DNA of 64,000 bases, from positions 496,001 through 560,000 of the forward strand of contig NZ_NPKO01000003.1 of NCBI RefSeq assembly GCF_008329605.1. Reading direction: 5' to 3'. A program made the translations under genes and the position numbers. Of the stretch, positions 1-8,875 are shown in pieces (the stretch's first letter is position 1; each line of letters starts with the position of its first letter). The notes under the pieces are model-generated. The model was given only the letters and a program-made list of their open reading frames with translations, made no database searches and had not been told where the DNA came from. This stretch comes from Mycolicibacterium sp. P9-64. GTDB taxonomy: Bacteria; Actinomycetota; Actinomycetes; Mycobacteriales; Mycobacteriaceae.

Positions 1-54
1 TCGGTTGATTGCGTCCCGACGCTCCGGCACGAGCTCATTGGTAGGAATCAGCAT
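1..54 (-). CDS. possible 5' end of a truncated minus-strand gene
   Basis: An ATG on the minus strand at 54 opens a frame without stops to the window edge (18 codons, beginning MLIPTNELVPERR). It would be transcribed divergently from sodA. The fragment is too short to assign to a family, and no clear ribosome binding site decides the start, so this is only a possible gene start. Confidence 0.3.
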   Translation of the reverse strand, partial: MLIPTNELVPERRDAINR

Positions 55-310
55 GAATTCGAGCGGCCGGCCGTGGCATCGCTACCCGCCCACGGGGACG
101 AATCGCTACGTGATGTGCTGCATCGACGCCGCCCACGGCCGGACCGTATTTTTATCGTAACACGTGAACATATGAATGGTTGGACAGATGGAATGAGTCC
201 GTCCTACGCTGCGAAAGGGGCATCGTCCGATCCACGGCGAGCCGGGTGCCCCACGGCGTCACTGCGACTGGTGGCGCGAACCTGACAACAGAACATCGGA
301 AAGGAACCCC
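55..310. promoter_or_regulatory. intergenic region upstream of sodA
   Basis: No convincing gene lies here. The stretch around 148-180 is AT-richer than its surroundings (TATTTTTATCGTAA) and is the likeliest place for the sodA promoter, but no clear -35/-10 pair can be called. An AAAGGAA ribosome binding site sits at about 299-305, just before the sodA ATG. Confidence 0.4.
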
Positions 311-931
311 ATGGCTGAGTACACCTTGCCCGACCTGGACTTCGATTACGGCGCACTCGAACCGCATATCTCCGGGCAGATCAACGAGATTCACCACAGC
401 AAGCACCACGCGGCCTACGTCAAGGGCCTGGGCGACGCCATCGCCAAACTCGAAGAGGCACGCGCCAACGGCGACCACGCCGCGATCTTCCTCAACGAGA
501 AGAACCTCGCGTTCCACCTCGGCGGCCACGTCAACCACTCCATCTGGTGGAAGAACCTCTCCCCCAATGGCGGCGACAAGCCCACCGGCGACCTTGCCGC
601 GGCGATCGACGACCAGTTCGGCTCGTTCGACAAGTTCCAGGGGCAGTTCACCGCGGCCGCCAACGGACTGCAGGGTTCGGGCTGGGCAGTCCTTGGCTAC
701 GACACCCTCGGTCAGCGTCTGCTCACCTTCCAGCTCTACGACCAGCAGGCCAACGTCCCGCTCGGCATCATCCCGCTGTTGCAGGTCGACATGTGGGAGC
801 ACGCGTTCTACCTGCAGTACAAGAACGTGAAGGCCGACTACGTCAAGGCTTTCTGGAACGTCGTCAACTGGGAAGACGTCCAGAACCGTTTTGCCGCAGC
901 AACCAGCAAGACCACCGGACTGATCTTCTAG
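311..931 (+). CDS. sodA: superoxide dismutase, Mn/Fe type
   Basis: Converts superoxide to hydrogen peroxide and oxygen. The 206-residue length matches the mycobacterial Mn/Fe SOD family. The metal ligands are in the expected places: His28, His76, Asp160 and His164 (the last two in the [13 protein letters not shown] motif). There is no signal peptide; related mycobacterial SodA proteins are nevertheless exported by the SecA2 route, which is family knowledge. An AAAGGAA ribosome binding site precedes the ATG. The gene stands alone between a possible divergent gene and the HEAT-repeat protein, so it is probably monocistronic. Confidence 0.97.
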   Translation: MAEYTLPDLDFDYGALEPHISGQINEIHHSKHHAAYVKGLGDAIAKLEEARANGDHAAIFLNEKNLAFHLGGHVNHSIWWKNLSPNGGDKPTGDLAAAIDDQFGSFDKFQGQFTAAANGLQGSGWAVLGYDTLGQRLLTFQLYDQQANVPLGIIPLLQVDMWEHAFYLQYKNVKADYVKAFWNVVNWEDVQNRFAAATSKTTGLIF

Positions 932-1071
932 CTAGTCCAAGCGGCGTAGCACCGGAGCGCTTCGACCTCCGCTCGGATCCCAACGGCGCACGACCTTCTG
1001 CACTGGATCGGCGCCGTGCACCCGTAACGTGGCATCGCTCGGTGTCTGCGCCCCTCCGTAGTGTTTCGACC

Positions 1072-2175
1072 ATGCCAACTGCCGACGAGCTACTGAACGC
1101 CGACGCCGTGCTCGGCCTCGCCCGAATTCTCGACGCGGCCAGCCCGGCCCGAACCCGGTGGACGACGGTTCCCTCGGCCGTCGACGAGTTCTCGTCGCAG
1201 ACATTGACTCAGCGGGTGGCAGTGGTGTGCGCGGCAATCCTGCACGATTCCCCCGGCTACCCCGAGTTGGCGTCGATCGTCCGGCGCGCGCTCATTGACG
1301 TCAACCTCACCGGGTGGATGATCTGGCCGCTCACGGAAGCCATCGCCGTCGCCGCGACCGCCGGCGGCGACGCCCGCGAGTTCGACGACGGAATGGATCT
1401 ACTAGCCGCTCTCACTCCACGTTTGACGAGTGAGTTCGCGGTCCGCACCTTCCTCAACGCCGACTTCGAGCGGGCGCTGAGCATCACCGAGATCTGGAGC
1501 GCACACGACGACGGGGCCGTGCGGCGGCTAGCCAGCGAGGGCACGCGGCCAAAGTTACCGTGGGCCAAGCAAGTTCGTTCGCTCATCGTCACACCAGGTC
1601 GCACCAGGCGCATTCTGGACGCACTGTATCGCGACGAATCGGAGACCGTGCGCCGGTCGGTGGCCAACCACCTCAACGACGTGTCCCGGCTGCAGCCAGA
1701 AACAGCCGTGGCTACCGCGACCGGGTGGGCCGGGGCCCCGGACGCCCAGACCCCGTCGGTGATCCGCCGCGCCATGCGCACGTTGGTCAAGGCGGGCGAC
1801 CCGGCGGCGCTTGAGCTGCTCGGGTTCACTGCCGATCGGCTTGACGTGCACGGCCCGGTGCTAGAGGCAACGGCGATCACCCTTGGTGGGGCCATTGCGT
1901 TCACCGGCGAGATCACCAACCTCGGCGATCGTCCCGCCGTCTTGGCCATCGACTACGTGATCCACCATCGGAAGGCCAACGGCTCGACCACGCCGAAGAT
2001 GTTCAAACTGACCACGAAAACCATGGCACCCCAGGAACGCATCGCGCTATCGCGTCGACACGCCATCAAGCCGATCACCACTCGTCGGTACTACCCGGGA
2101 GTGCATGGCATCGAGCTACAAGTCAACGGGCAGCGGTTCGGCTATGCAGAGTTCGTGCTGTCGATACCGTCGTGA
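1072..2175 (+). CDS. DNA alkylation repair (AlkD-like) HEAT-repeat protein
   Basis: A 367-residue cytosolic protein. The central part shows AlkD/HEAT-type helical repeats, including an FLNADFERALSITEIWS stretch near residue 125, a DESETVRRSVANHLND repeat and a TPSVIRRAMRTLVKAGD repeat. The C-terminal 100 residues form a beta-rich domain seen in the larger DNA-alkylation-repair relatives. AlkD enzymes excise N3/N7-alkylated purines; whether this divergent copy is catalytic cannot be read from sequence. The frame is open further upstream, but residues before the ATG at 1072 are arginine-rich and do not resemble the family, so 1072 is chosen. Confidence 0.8.
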   Translation: MPTADELLNADAVLGLARILDAASPARTRWTTVPSAVDEFSSQTLTQRVAVVCAAILHDSPGYPELASIVRRALIDVNLTGWMIWPLTEAIAVAATAGGDAREFDDGMDLLAALTPRLTSEFAVRTFLNADFERALSITEIWSAHDDGAVRRLASEGTRPKLPWAKQVRSLIVTPGRTRRILDALYRDESETVRRSVANHLNDVSRLQPETAVATATGWAGAPDAQTPSVIRRAMRTLVKAGDPAALELLGFTADRLDVHGPVLEATAITLGGAIAFTGEITNLGDRPAVLAIDYVIHHRKANGSTTPKMFKLTTKTMAPQERIALSRRHAIKPITTRRYYPGVHGIELQVNGQRFGYAEFVLSIPS

Positions 2176-2239
2176 AGAACTCAAACCCGTTACGCAGCAA
2201 TACCAATTGCTCGACTGCGGGCGTCCGGTAGCATCGGCA

Positions 2240-2255
2240 TCGAACGTATGTTCTA
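2240..2255 (+). promoter_or_regulatory. LexA (SOS) box overlapping a promoter -10
   Basis: TCGAACGTATGTTCTA differs at one position from the mycobacterial LexA consensus TCGAAC-N4-GTTCGA. A good -10 hexamer, TAATAT at 2254-2259, overlaps its right half-site. LexA bound here would block transcription of the gene at 2316. Damage induction is inferred from the site alone. Confidence 0.7.
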
Positions 2256-2315
2256 ATATAGTCCTACGCCAGCCCGCGCACGGCGGGCGATGTTCTAAAG
2301 GAGTTCGCCGCAACG

Positions 2316-2756
2316 ATGACTGTAGACACTCTGGCACCCGAAACGCTGCCCGCCGACTTCGACACTCCCGATTTCTCGGTCTCGGCCGTCGAGAGCACGC
2401 TCCCGGAGGGCACGCCGACGCCTGCCGCTGAAGCCCTCGTCGAGGAGGCGCCCAAGAAGGCGCCGGCCAAAAGAGGACCCGGCAAGAAGACCAAGACCCT
2501 CGAGCTGACGCTGACCGTCATCGGCACCGCCGACGGCGAATGGCGTGCGGAGCTCAAGCAGGGCACCACCTTCCTGGCCCGCGACCTCGCCGTCGCAGCC
2601 GCCGCGGTGTCGCGGGCGGCGAAGGAACTGCACGAGGACCTGTCCACCCCGATCGACGCGGTGATCGAGGAGGCGCGCTCCCAGCAGGCCGCCAAGGTGG
2701 CGGCTCTCGAGGCCGAACTGGAAGCCGCCCGCAAGGCCCTCGCCGAACTCGACTGA
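2316..2756 (+). CDS. small DUF6319-like protein, predicted SOS-regulated
   Basis: A 146-residue protein with no signal peptide or membrane segment. Residues 1-55 are acidic and Ala/Pro-rich, ending in a Lys-rich patch (KKAPAKRGPGKKTK). Residues 56-100 look like a small beta-rich domain (LELTLTVIGTADGEWRAEL). The last 40 residues are a strong predicted coiled coil rich in Ala, Glu and Lys. It resembles the mycobacterial DUF6319 family, recalled from general pattern and not from a search. An AAAGGAG site at about 2297-2303 supports the start. The LexA box upstream suggests a role in the DNA-damage response; its function is unknown. Confidence 0.75.
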   Translation: MTVDTLAPETLPADFDTPDFSVSAVESTLPEGTPTPAAEALVEEAPKKAPAKRGPGKKTKTLELTLTVIGTADGEWRAELKQGTTFLARDLAVAAAAVSRAAKELHEDLSTPIDAVIEEARSQQAAKVAALEAELEAARKALAELD

Positions 2757-2782
2757 TATCTGCGAAGCGCCGTGTCATTCGG

Positions 2783-2806
2783 CGGCGGTGGTTTCCACCA
2801 CTGCCG
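2783..2806 (+). terminator. hairpin after the DUF6319-like gene
   Basis: A 10-bp stem (CGGCGGTGGT against ACCACTGCCG, one G-U pair) closes a TTCC loop 26 nt after the stop codon. It is a plausible first terminator for the plus-strand gene. There is no T run, as is usual in mycobacteria. Confidence 0.55.
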
Positions 2807-2850
2807 CCCCAATCCTGGTACGAGCGCAACGCCTCATACTTCACCCCATT

Positions 2851-2882
2851 GCGGGGGAGGGTGCTTCCCACCCCTCCCCCGC
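2851..2882. terminator. bidirectional GC-rich terminator between convergent genes
   Basis: Perfect 11-bp inverted repeat GCGGGGGAGGG/CCCTCCCCCGC with a 10-nt loop. It lies between the convergent genes ending at 2756 (+) and 2942 (-) and can serve both strands. Confidence 0.7.
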
Positions 2883-2941
2883 TACCGGAGGAGCTGGCAC
2901 CCAATCTTGCGGTCACACTGGACATTTGAGCGAACGAATCG

Positions 2942-3928
2942 TCAACCTGCCGCAGCGCGTAGTGCCGCCAGCAGCGGTGTGGCGGCTTCCTCGAGGAACA
3001 GATCCTGACCTTCGTCGCCTATCTGGACGAGTGCGATGTCGGTGAAACCGGCGTCCCAGTAGGCGCGGACCGCTTCGACGATCGCGTCCAAGTCGGGACC
3101 GCATGGAATCGACTCCGCGACGTCCTCGGGGCGAACGAATTGGGTAGCGCCTGCGAAGCCGGCTGTCGTCGGAAGGTCGGCGTTGACCTGCCAGCCTCCG
3201 CCGAACCAGCGGAATTGCTCGTGGGCTCGAGCGATCGCGACATCGCGGTCGGGATCCCAGCAGATCGGAATCTGCCCGACCACTTTGACATCGCCAGGTA
3301 GCCCAGTCGCGCGCCGGGCGTCGTGCCACGAGTCGACCAGCTCCTTGTCCGGTTCCACGGCGATCAAATGGTCTGCGATGGGGGCGAAGGTCTCGACGGA
3401 CTTCTCCCCAGACACCGCGGCGGCGATGGAGACGGGTACGTCGGGGATGTCCCACAGGCGGGCCGAGTCGACCGCGAAGTGCTCGCCGGCCCAATCGACG
3501 AGTTCACCGGTCCACAATTCGCGGATGATCTGGATGGCCTCGCGAAGCATGTCCTGCCTGTGCACGATCGTCGGCCAGCCCTTGCCGACCACGTGCTCGT
3601 TGAGGTTCTCCCCGCTGCCCAGCCCGAGCGTGAATCGCCCGTCGGCGAGGATCTGCAGTGTCGCCGCCTGCTGCGCCACGACTGCCGGGTGATAACGCAT
3701 CGTCGGACAGGTGACGTAGGTGAACAACTCCACCTGCTGCGTGGCGTGGGCTACCGCGCCCAGGACGGTCCACGCATTGGGTGCGTGTCCCTGCGCTGCC
3801 AGCCACGGCGAATAGTGATCGCTGGACACCTCGAAGTCGAATCCGACGTGTTCTGCCGAAACAGCATACCGGACAAGATCTTTCGGTCCGCTCTGCTCGG
3901 TCATCAGGGTGTAGCCAAACCGTGTCAT
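2942..3928 (-). CDS. F420-dependent LLM-class oxidoreductase
   Basis: A 328-residue luciferase-like monooxygenase-fold protein of the F420-dependent TIGR03557/glucose-6-phosphate dehydrogenase-like type. Characteristic segments are a cofactor-region TRFGYTL N-terminus, VELFTYVTCPTMRYHP, GRFTLGLGSGENLNEHVVG and PVSIAAAVSGEKSVE. These enzymes move a hydride between coenzyme F420 and a substrate that cannot be predicted here. The frame extends 11 codons upstream, but the ATG at 3928 (MTRFGYTL) matches the family N-terminus. No operon partner is evident. Confidence 0.88.
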   Translation of the reverse strand: MTRFGYTLMTEQSGPKDLVRYAVSAEHVGFDFEVSSDHYSPWLAAQGHAPNAWTVLGAVAHATQQVELFTYVTCPTMRYHPAVVAQQAATLQILADGRFTLGLGSGENLNEHVVGKGWPTIVHRQDMLREAIQIIRELWTGELVDWAGEHFAVDSARLWDIPDVPVSIAAAVSGEKSVETFAPIADHLIAVEPDKELVDSWHDARRATGLPGDVKVVGQIPICWDPDRDVAIARAHEQFRWFGGGWQVNADLPTTAGFAGATQFVRPEDVAESIPCGPDLDAIVEAVRAYWDAGFTDIALVQIGDEGQDLFLEEAATPLLAALRAAAG

Positions 3929-4022
3929 GACCAGTCGCATACCCCTCGCGGACGGGCCCAAACGGTGGCACGTCAGGACCCGCGTCTGGGCGTCGGGCCG
4001 GGCACGTCCATCGACAGACGGA

Positions 4023-4048
4023 AGGCCCGGCCCAACCGGGCCGGGCCT
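4023..4048 (-). terminator. terminator of the CsbD-type gene
   Basis: Perfect 11-bp inverted repeat AGGCCCGGCCC/GGGCCGGGCCT with an AACC loop, 18 nt beyond the stop codon of the minus-strand gene ending at 4067. Confidence 0.75.
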
Positions 4049-4066
4049 CTCGATCGTCTGCCGTTA

Positions 4067-4303
4067 CTACTGCTCGGCCTTCTGGCGAGCCTCGCTCGCC
4101 TTGGCCGCACCGCGTGCGGCCTCGGCCTCGGCTTCCTTCTTCGCGGCTTCGCGCTGCGCGTCGGCCTTGTCCTGCTGGGCTTCGCCTTCACGGCGGATGT
4201 CATCACGGCCGGTCACCGCGCCGATGACCTCCTTGGCCTTGCCCTTGACGCCTTCCACGACGCCGCTGATGCCTTCTGCAGGTCCACTCTTGTCGTCAGC
4301 CAT
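4067..4303 (-). CDS. CsbD-family / microaggregate-binding protein 1-like
   Basis: A 78-residue, highly charged, Ala/Glu/Lys-rich protein. The N-terminal part (GISGVVEGVKGKAKEVIGAVTG) is the CsbD-type signature; the C-terminal half is a long charged helix (EAAKKEAEAEAARGAAKAS). It corresponds to the mycobacterial Mbp1 group. CsbD proteins are abundant general-stress proteins of unknown mechanism. The ATG at 4303 is chosen because the open frame further upstream is shadow sequence. A second CsbD gene lies at 14477. Confidence 0.85.
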   Translation of the reverse strand: MADDKSGPAEGISGVVEGVKGKAKEVIGAVTGRDDIRREGEAQQDKADAQREAAKKEAEAEAARGAAKASEARQKAEQ

Positions 4304-4717
4304 GACAGATCCCCTCGCTCGTTGATTCTCATCGTCGGCGCGCTGCTGTTGAACGCCCCCGCGTGACCGGGCAATCGCCCCGGTGCCGCACCAGCCGTTT
4401 TCCCACACCGCGCGACGACCAAACCCGACGTGCGAAAGCGCACGCTGAACAGCCAGTTGTGACGGGCCTTCGACGCCCCGAACGCACGATTGAACTTGCG
4501 GTCCGCCCGCCACTCGGTCATTGACCAGCCCTGATGTTGCCGTGAGGAGATTGCAAGAACGGGCTTCCGCGTCCGCGCCGGATCTACGGATCCCGTCGCG
4601 CGCCACTAATACGCTGCGGCGGCCGCCGTCCGAGGGTTAGCGTGATCGTCCGGGTCACGACGACGCCCCGTAGCCTACCCTGTGGCTCGAATGAAATGTC
4701 AGCTGAAAGGCGCTCGC
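4304..4717. promoter_or_regulatory. divergent intergenic region, CsbD-type gene and permease
   Basis: About 410 nt between two divergent genes. No tRNA, repeat or convincing small gene was found. It must carry both promoters; no consensus pair was clear enough to call. Confidence 0.4.
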
Positions 4718-6133
4718 GTGCAACAGTCTTCAACATCCAGCACACCGCATCTCGGGCGTTCGCTCGGACTGTGGGCGATCGTCGGCCTCGGCCTGGGGTA
4801 CATGACCCCGATGACCGTGTTCGACACGTTCGGAATCGTCTCGGACGAGACGGACGCTGTCGTCCCGCTGGCCTACATCGTCGCCTTGGTCGCCATGGTG
4901 TTCACCGCCATCAGCTACGGACGGATGACGCGCGTCTTCCCCTCGGCAGGATCGGCCTACACCTACGCATCCGAGGTGATCCACCCCAACGTCGGCTTCC
5001 TCGTCGGATGGTCGTCGCTGCTCGATTACCTGCTACTGCCGATGGTCAACGCCGTGATCGGGCGAATCTACTTCGAGTCGTTCTTCCCCGACGCCCCGTC
5101 GTGGATCTTCGTCGTCGTCTACGTCGCGATCGTCACCGCGCTCAACGCCTGGAGCATCAAGGGCACGTCGAACATCAACGGCGTCCTCGTGGTCTTCCAG
5201 ATCGTGCTCATCGGCGTCTTCATCGTGCTCACGTACAACTCGATACGCAACGGCCTCGGGCAGGGCACGATCTTCACCCTCGAACCGCTGTATCACGCAG
5301 GTGTCGACATGGGCGCCGTCATCGCCGGCGCCACCGTCGTGTGCTTCTCGTTCATCGGATTCGATGCCATCACGATGTACAGCGAAGAGGCCAAGACGCC
5401 GAGCACGGTTCCGAAGGCGATCGTCCTGGCGCTGTTGATCGGTGGCGCGATCTTCTTCCTCGGCGCGTGGTTCGCCCAGGCCGCCTTCCCCACGCTCGAC
5501 GGCTTCGAAGTCACCGACGACACGCTGCCCGAACTCGCGCTGAAGGTCGGCGGCGAGTTCTTCAAGATCTTGTTCGTATCGGCCGCCCTTGCCGCCATGT
5601 TCGCGTCGAGCTTGTCCTCGCACGCCAGCGTCTCTCGCATGATCTACGTGATGGCCCGCAACGGCACGGGGCGAATCCCGCGCTTCCTGTCCTACATCCA
5701 CCCGAAGTTCTTGACGCCCTTGCACGCGGTACTGATCGTCGGCGCGGTATCGCTGCTCGCCTTCAAGTTCACGCTCGAATTCGTCTCGGCGATGATCAAC
5801 TTCGGCGCCCTCATCGCCTTCACCGTCGTCAACCTGACCGTGCTGCTCTACTACGCGGTCCGGTTGAAGCAGCGGAACACGCCTCGCGAGATCATCACCA
5901 ACATCGTGCTTCCGATCATCGGCATGTGCATGACGGCGGTGCTCTGGATCAACCTGCACTTCGACGCCCTGCTCTACGGCGCCATCTGGTTCGTCGTGGG
6001 GCTGATACTGCTGGTCTACGTCACTCGTGGGTTGCGCAAACCACTGACGATGAAGATCGAGGAGGAGACGCTCGCCGAGGAGGGCACGCCGATCCCCCAT
6101 ATCGGGCACGGCAGGGCGGGTGAGTCCAAGTGA
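4718..6133 (+). CDS. APC-family amino acid/polyamine permease, PuuP-like
   Basis: A membrane permease of about 471 residues with twelve predicted helices. It resembles the E. coli putrescine importer PuuP in several signature stretches, for example YMTPMTVFDTFGIVS, FTAISYGRM, AGSAYTYASE, VGFLVGWSSLLDYLLLPM and FSFIGFDAIT. Putrescine or a related amine is therefore the best substrate guess. The GTG at 4718 is chosen because it follows a GAAAGG site at the right distance; GTG 4682 and ATG 4691 are alternatives. Its stop overlaps the next start (GTGA), so it is coupled to the stress protein downstream. Confidence 0.88.
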   Translation: MQQSSTSSTPHLGRSLGLWAIVGLGLGYMTPMTVFDTFGIVSDETDAVVPLAYIVALVAMVFTAISYGRMTRVFPSAGSAYTYASEVIHPNVGFLVGWSSLLDYLLLPMVNAVIGRIYFESFFPDAPSWIFVVVYVAIVTALNAWSIKGTSNINGVLVVFQIVLIGVFIVLTYNSIRNGLGQGTIFTLEPLYHAGVDMGAVIAGATVVCFSFIGFDAITMYSEEAKTPSTVPKAIVLALLIGGAIFFLGAWFAQAAFPTLDGFEVTDDTLPELALKVGGEFFKILFVSAALAAMFASSLSSHASVSRMIYVMARNGTGRIPRFLSYIHPKFLTPLHAVLIVGAVSLLAFKFTLEFVSAMINFGALIAFTVVNLTVLLYYAVRLKQRNTPREIITNIVLPIIGMCMTAVLWINLHFDALLYGAIWFVVGLILLVYVTRGLRKPLTMKIEEETLAEEGTPIPHIGHGRAGESK

Positions 6134-6978
6134 AACTCGTCGTCGGCTATCTCGCGACACCCGGTGGTGCGGACGCGGTTTCACTCGGGGTTCAGCTCGC
6201 CCGCACCCTCGGCGCCGAACTCGAACTGCGGCTCGTCCTGGCTCCCGACGACGTGACCACCCCACGTGTCACGTCGGACAAGTTCCACGAGGTGCTCGCC
6301 GAGCAGAGTTCGGAGTGGCTCGACGAAGCGCTGCAGTTGGTGCCCGACGACGTCACGGCTCGCGGCGGAGTGCTGGTGGACGATTCGGTCGCAGGCGCTC
6401 TCAGCGAGGAAGCGGTGCGGCTCGAGGCCGAAGCCATCGTGGTGGGCGGGTCGGGAGGCGGGTTGATCGGCAGCTTGTCGCTGGGCTCGCTCGTCGACGA
6501 TCTGCTGCACTTTGCGCCGGTTCCCGTCGCGGTGGCTCCGCGCGGCACCCGCGACTCCGACGTGCAACGCATCCGGAGCGTCACGTGCGCCATCGGTGAC
6601 CGCCCGGGCGCCGCTCGGCTGCTCGACACCGCGGTGCGGGCGAGCAAGGCGACTGGCGCGCCGCTGCGGCTGGTGTCGCTCGTCGCGCTCGACAAGCATG
6701 GCGAGGCCGGTGTCGCGGCGGCACGCGAACATGCGTACGCCACACTCGAATCCGCGAAGGCAGCGCTTCCCGAGGGTTCCGACGTGACGGCCGTCGTCGC
6801 CGACGGTGCCACGGTCGAGGAGGCGGTGGAAGGGCTCGACTGGGAGGACGGCGATCTCCTCATGCTCGGCTCCAGCCGGTTGGCACCGCCGCGGCGGCTG
6901 TTCATCGGTTCGACGGCTGCCAGAATCCTGCGGCACCTGCAGGTGCCGATGGTCGTCACTCCTGGCGAGGAGGAGTAG
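6130..6978 (+). CDS. tandem universal stress protein (UspA)
   Basis: A 282-residue protein with two Usp domains. Each ends in an ATP-binding-type loop: VVGGSGGGLIGSLSLGS near residue 105 and MLGSSRLAPPRRLFIGSTA near residue 250. The GTG start overlaps the permease stop by 4 nt, so translation is coupled. Permease-Usp pairs occur in other bacteria, where the Usp may modulate the transporter; a role sensing energy state for this permease is inference. Confidence 0.9.
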   Translation: MKLVVGYLATPGGADAVSLGVQLARTLGAELELRLVLAPDDVTTPRVTSDKFHEVLAEQSSEWLDEALQLVPDDVTARGGVLVDDSVAGALSEEAVRLEAEAIVVGGSGGGLIGSLSLGSLVDDLLHFAPVPVAVAPRGTRDSDVQRIRSVTCAIGDRPGAARLLDTAVRASKATGAPLRLVSLVALDKHGEAGVAAAREHAYATLESAKAALPEGSDVTAVVADGATVEEAVEGLDWEDGDLLMLGSSRLAPPRRLFIGSTAARILRHLQVPMVVTPGEEE

Positions 6979-7233
6979 ACCCAAGCCGTGGAGGTCTGGA
7001 CCGCAGCCACCGCCTCCCGCAGCTGGCGAATTTGTCCAGACATGAAGTCCGACAACGATTAAGAGGACTACGAGATCTGGATTTGGATCTGGCCGACGCC
7101 AAGGAAGCCGGAGTAGTCTCAACTTTGGTTGAGATCACGGCTCGCCGCGGCGCCACTCCGTCGCATCCGCCTTCAGCCTGCGGGGCCTCTGAAGTCCTCC
7201 CAGCGACGCGGCGCTCGGAGAAGGGGCTCGCCC
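6979..7233. promoter_or_regulatory. intergenic region upstream of the STAS gene
   Basis: About 255 nt with short open frames in several phases but no codon pattern or family match that supports a gene. It presumably carries the promoter of the STAS gene. Confidence 0.35.
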
Positions 7234-7905
7234 GTGCCACGAATCGCCACTGCTGTCAGGTCACGTCAAGCACAACTGCCGGCCGCCGAGGAAACGCTGC
7301 GACGCGGCCGCGCCGTCTTCGAAATCCACCACTTGACGCCGGAACGCGTGTGGGTGGTCGTCACGGGCGACGTCGACGCGACGAATCGCCAAGCACTCGG
7401 ATACTTCGTTCAGCAGCGGATCCGCGTGTCTCATCAGCTCGTTCTCGATCTGAGTGTCGTCGACTTCTTCGGAAGCCAGGCATTCTCCGCGTTGCACTTC
7501 GTTGGTGTCCATTGCACGCGACGTGACGTCGAATGGGCGATCGTCGGCAACCGCGCCGTGCAGAGAATCACCCGCATCTGCGATCCGGGGGGCGAACTGC
7601 CGGTCGTCGACAACCTCGGTGCTGCCATACGAAAACTCAATCGCTGCGCCAAGTACCACGGCACTGCGGCGTCGACCAGAACTGGCGCTGCGGACAGCAC
7701 GTTGGTGGTGCGCACCGCTCGACCGCCACAGACGCCGAAGCTTGCCCCCAGTGACCGCGCGGTGGGCTCCCGAGATCTCGCTGCTGTCGTCTCAGCCGAA
7801 ACGGACGCGAATCGGCGCACGCTCGGTGCGCCGGTCCGCTCAGCCCAGCGGGCCTTCTCGTCGAAGGGTGCAACCTTCTACGGCGCCATGGTCGAGCGGG
7901 ATTAG
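7234..7905 (+). CDS. STAS-domain protein (anti-sigma factor antagonist-like)
   Basis: A 223-residue cytosolic protein. Residues about 28-120 form a STAS domain: a VWVVVTGDVDATN strand-turn, a LVLDLSVVDFFGSQA core with Ser at the usual phosphorylatable position, then VEWAIVGNRAVQRI. The last 100 residues are low-complexity and basic. STAS proteins bind anti-sigma kinases in partner-switching systems; no kinase or sigma factor is adjacent. The GTG at 7234 is preferred over an upstream TTG at 7129 because a strong GGAGAAGGGG site precedes it. Confidence 0.78.
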   Translation: MPRIATAVRSRQAQLPAAEETLRRGRAVFEIHHLTPERVWVVVTGDVDATNRQALGYFVQQRIRVSHQLVLDLSVVDFFGSQAFSALHFVGVHCTRRDVEWAIVGNRAVQRITRICDPGGELPVVDNLGAAIRKLNRCAKYHGTAASTRTGAADSTLVVRTARPPQTPKLAPSDRAVGSRDLAAVVSAETDANRRTLGAPVRSAQRAFSSKGATFYGAMVERD

Positions 7906-8034
7906 CGCGACATCAACCAACGCTCCCCCTCGGCCTGCGTCCAGCGGTAACTCAGCCCGACCTGCTTCACTGGCGCGCTGCACGTTAATCTTCTTTCGCG
8001 GCGTGGTGCCGCGTTTGCTAGGAGGTAAATATCC

Positions 8035-8856
8035 ATGCGCGCTTTCAGCGTGGCCGTGCTCGCCGCGGTTGCCGCCGTCGTCGGTTCTTCCGGCGTGGCG
8101 GTGGCGGCTCCGAAGGACTACTGCGGCGATCTCAAGGGCGGCAATACCGGCAGCACGTGTGAGATCCAGCTCGCCGACCCCGGGTACAGCGTCGACATCA
8201 GCATTCCGCTGGACTACCCGGATCAGAAGGCCGTCGCCGACTACATCGCCCAGACGCGCGACGCGTTCCTCAACACGGCAAAGTCCAACGCGCCCCGCGA
8301 CGCACCGTATTCATTGAGCATCAAGCCGACGGAGTACTCCTCGGCGATTCCCCCGCGCGGCACGCAGGCCGTGGTGTTCACGGTGGTCCAAAACGTCGGC
8401 GGCACGCAACCGCAGACGACGTACAAGGCGTTCAACTGGGATCAGGCCTATCGCAAGGCGATCATCTACACGGCCGCACCGGACGACAAGGAACAGACGC
8501 CGTTGTGGCGGGTGGACGATCCGCTGAAGACGGTCGCGCCGATCGTCCAGGCTGAACTGCAGCAGCAGCTGGCACCGCCGCCGCCCGTCGCGCCTCCCAC
8601 GCCGCCCGCGGTGCCGGGACAGCCCACGACGACCACGCCGACCACCACCACCACGACGTCGACCACGCCGCCGCCACCGCCGCCGCCGTTGCCGATCGCG
8701 CCGGCCGCGTTGTACAACCCCGCCAACTATCAGAATTTCGCGGTGATCAACGACGGAGTGGTCTTCTTCTTCGACCAGGGCGCGTTGTTGCCCGCCTCAT
8801 TTGGGGCGCCACAGGTGCTGGTGCCCCGGTCGGCGATCGACCCGATGATCGCGTAA
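8035..8856 (+). CDS. secreted RsiV/DUF3298-type protein, TB22.2 (Rv3036c)-like
   Basis: A 273-residue exported protein with a signal peptide ending near GVAVAAPKD. Shared stretches with M. tuberculosis TB22.2 (from memory) include LDYPDQKAVADYIAQTRDAFL, YKAFNWDQA, and a C-terminal block YQNFAVINDGVVFFFDQG followed by QVLVPRSAI. Family members are secreted esterase-like or antigenic proteins. This copy carries a 45-residue Pro/Thr-rich insertion (about residues 180-225, TTTTPTTTTTTSTT then seven Pro) that splits the domain. AGGAGG lies just before the ATG. A strong terminator follows. Confidence 0.85.
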   Translation: MRAFSVAVLAAVAAVVGSSGVAVAAPKDYCGDLKGGNTGSTCEIQLADPGYSVDISIPLDYPDQKAVADYIAQTRDAFLNTAKSNAPRDAPYSLSIKPTEYSSAIPPRGTQAVVFTVVQNVGGTQPQTTYKAFNWDQAYRKAIIYTAAPDDKEQTPLWRVDDPLKTVAPIVQAELQQQLAPPPPVAPPTPPAVPGQPTTTTPTTTTTTSTTPPPPPPPLPIAPAALYNPANYQNFAVINDGVVFFFDQGALLPASFGAPQVLVPRSAIDPMIA

Positions 8857-8875
8857 CCGTTTCAACCTCTGATGA

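Noticed and set aside
5033-6265. A 410-codon minus-strand frame opposite the permease
   Set aside because: The plus strand is clearly an APC permease; the antisense product is a charged low-complexity shadow.
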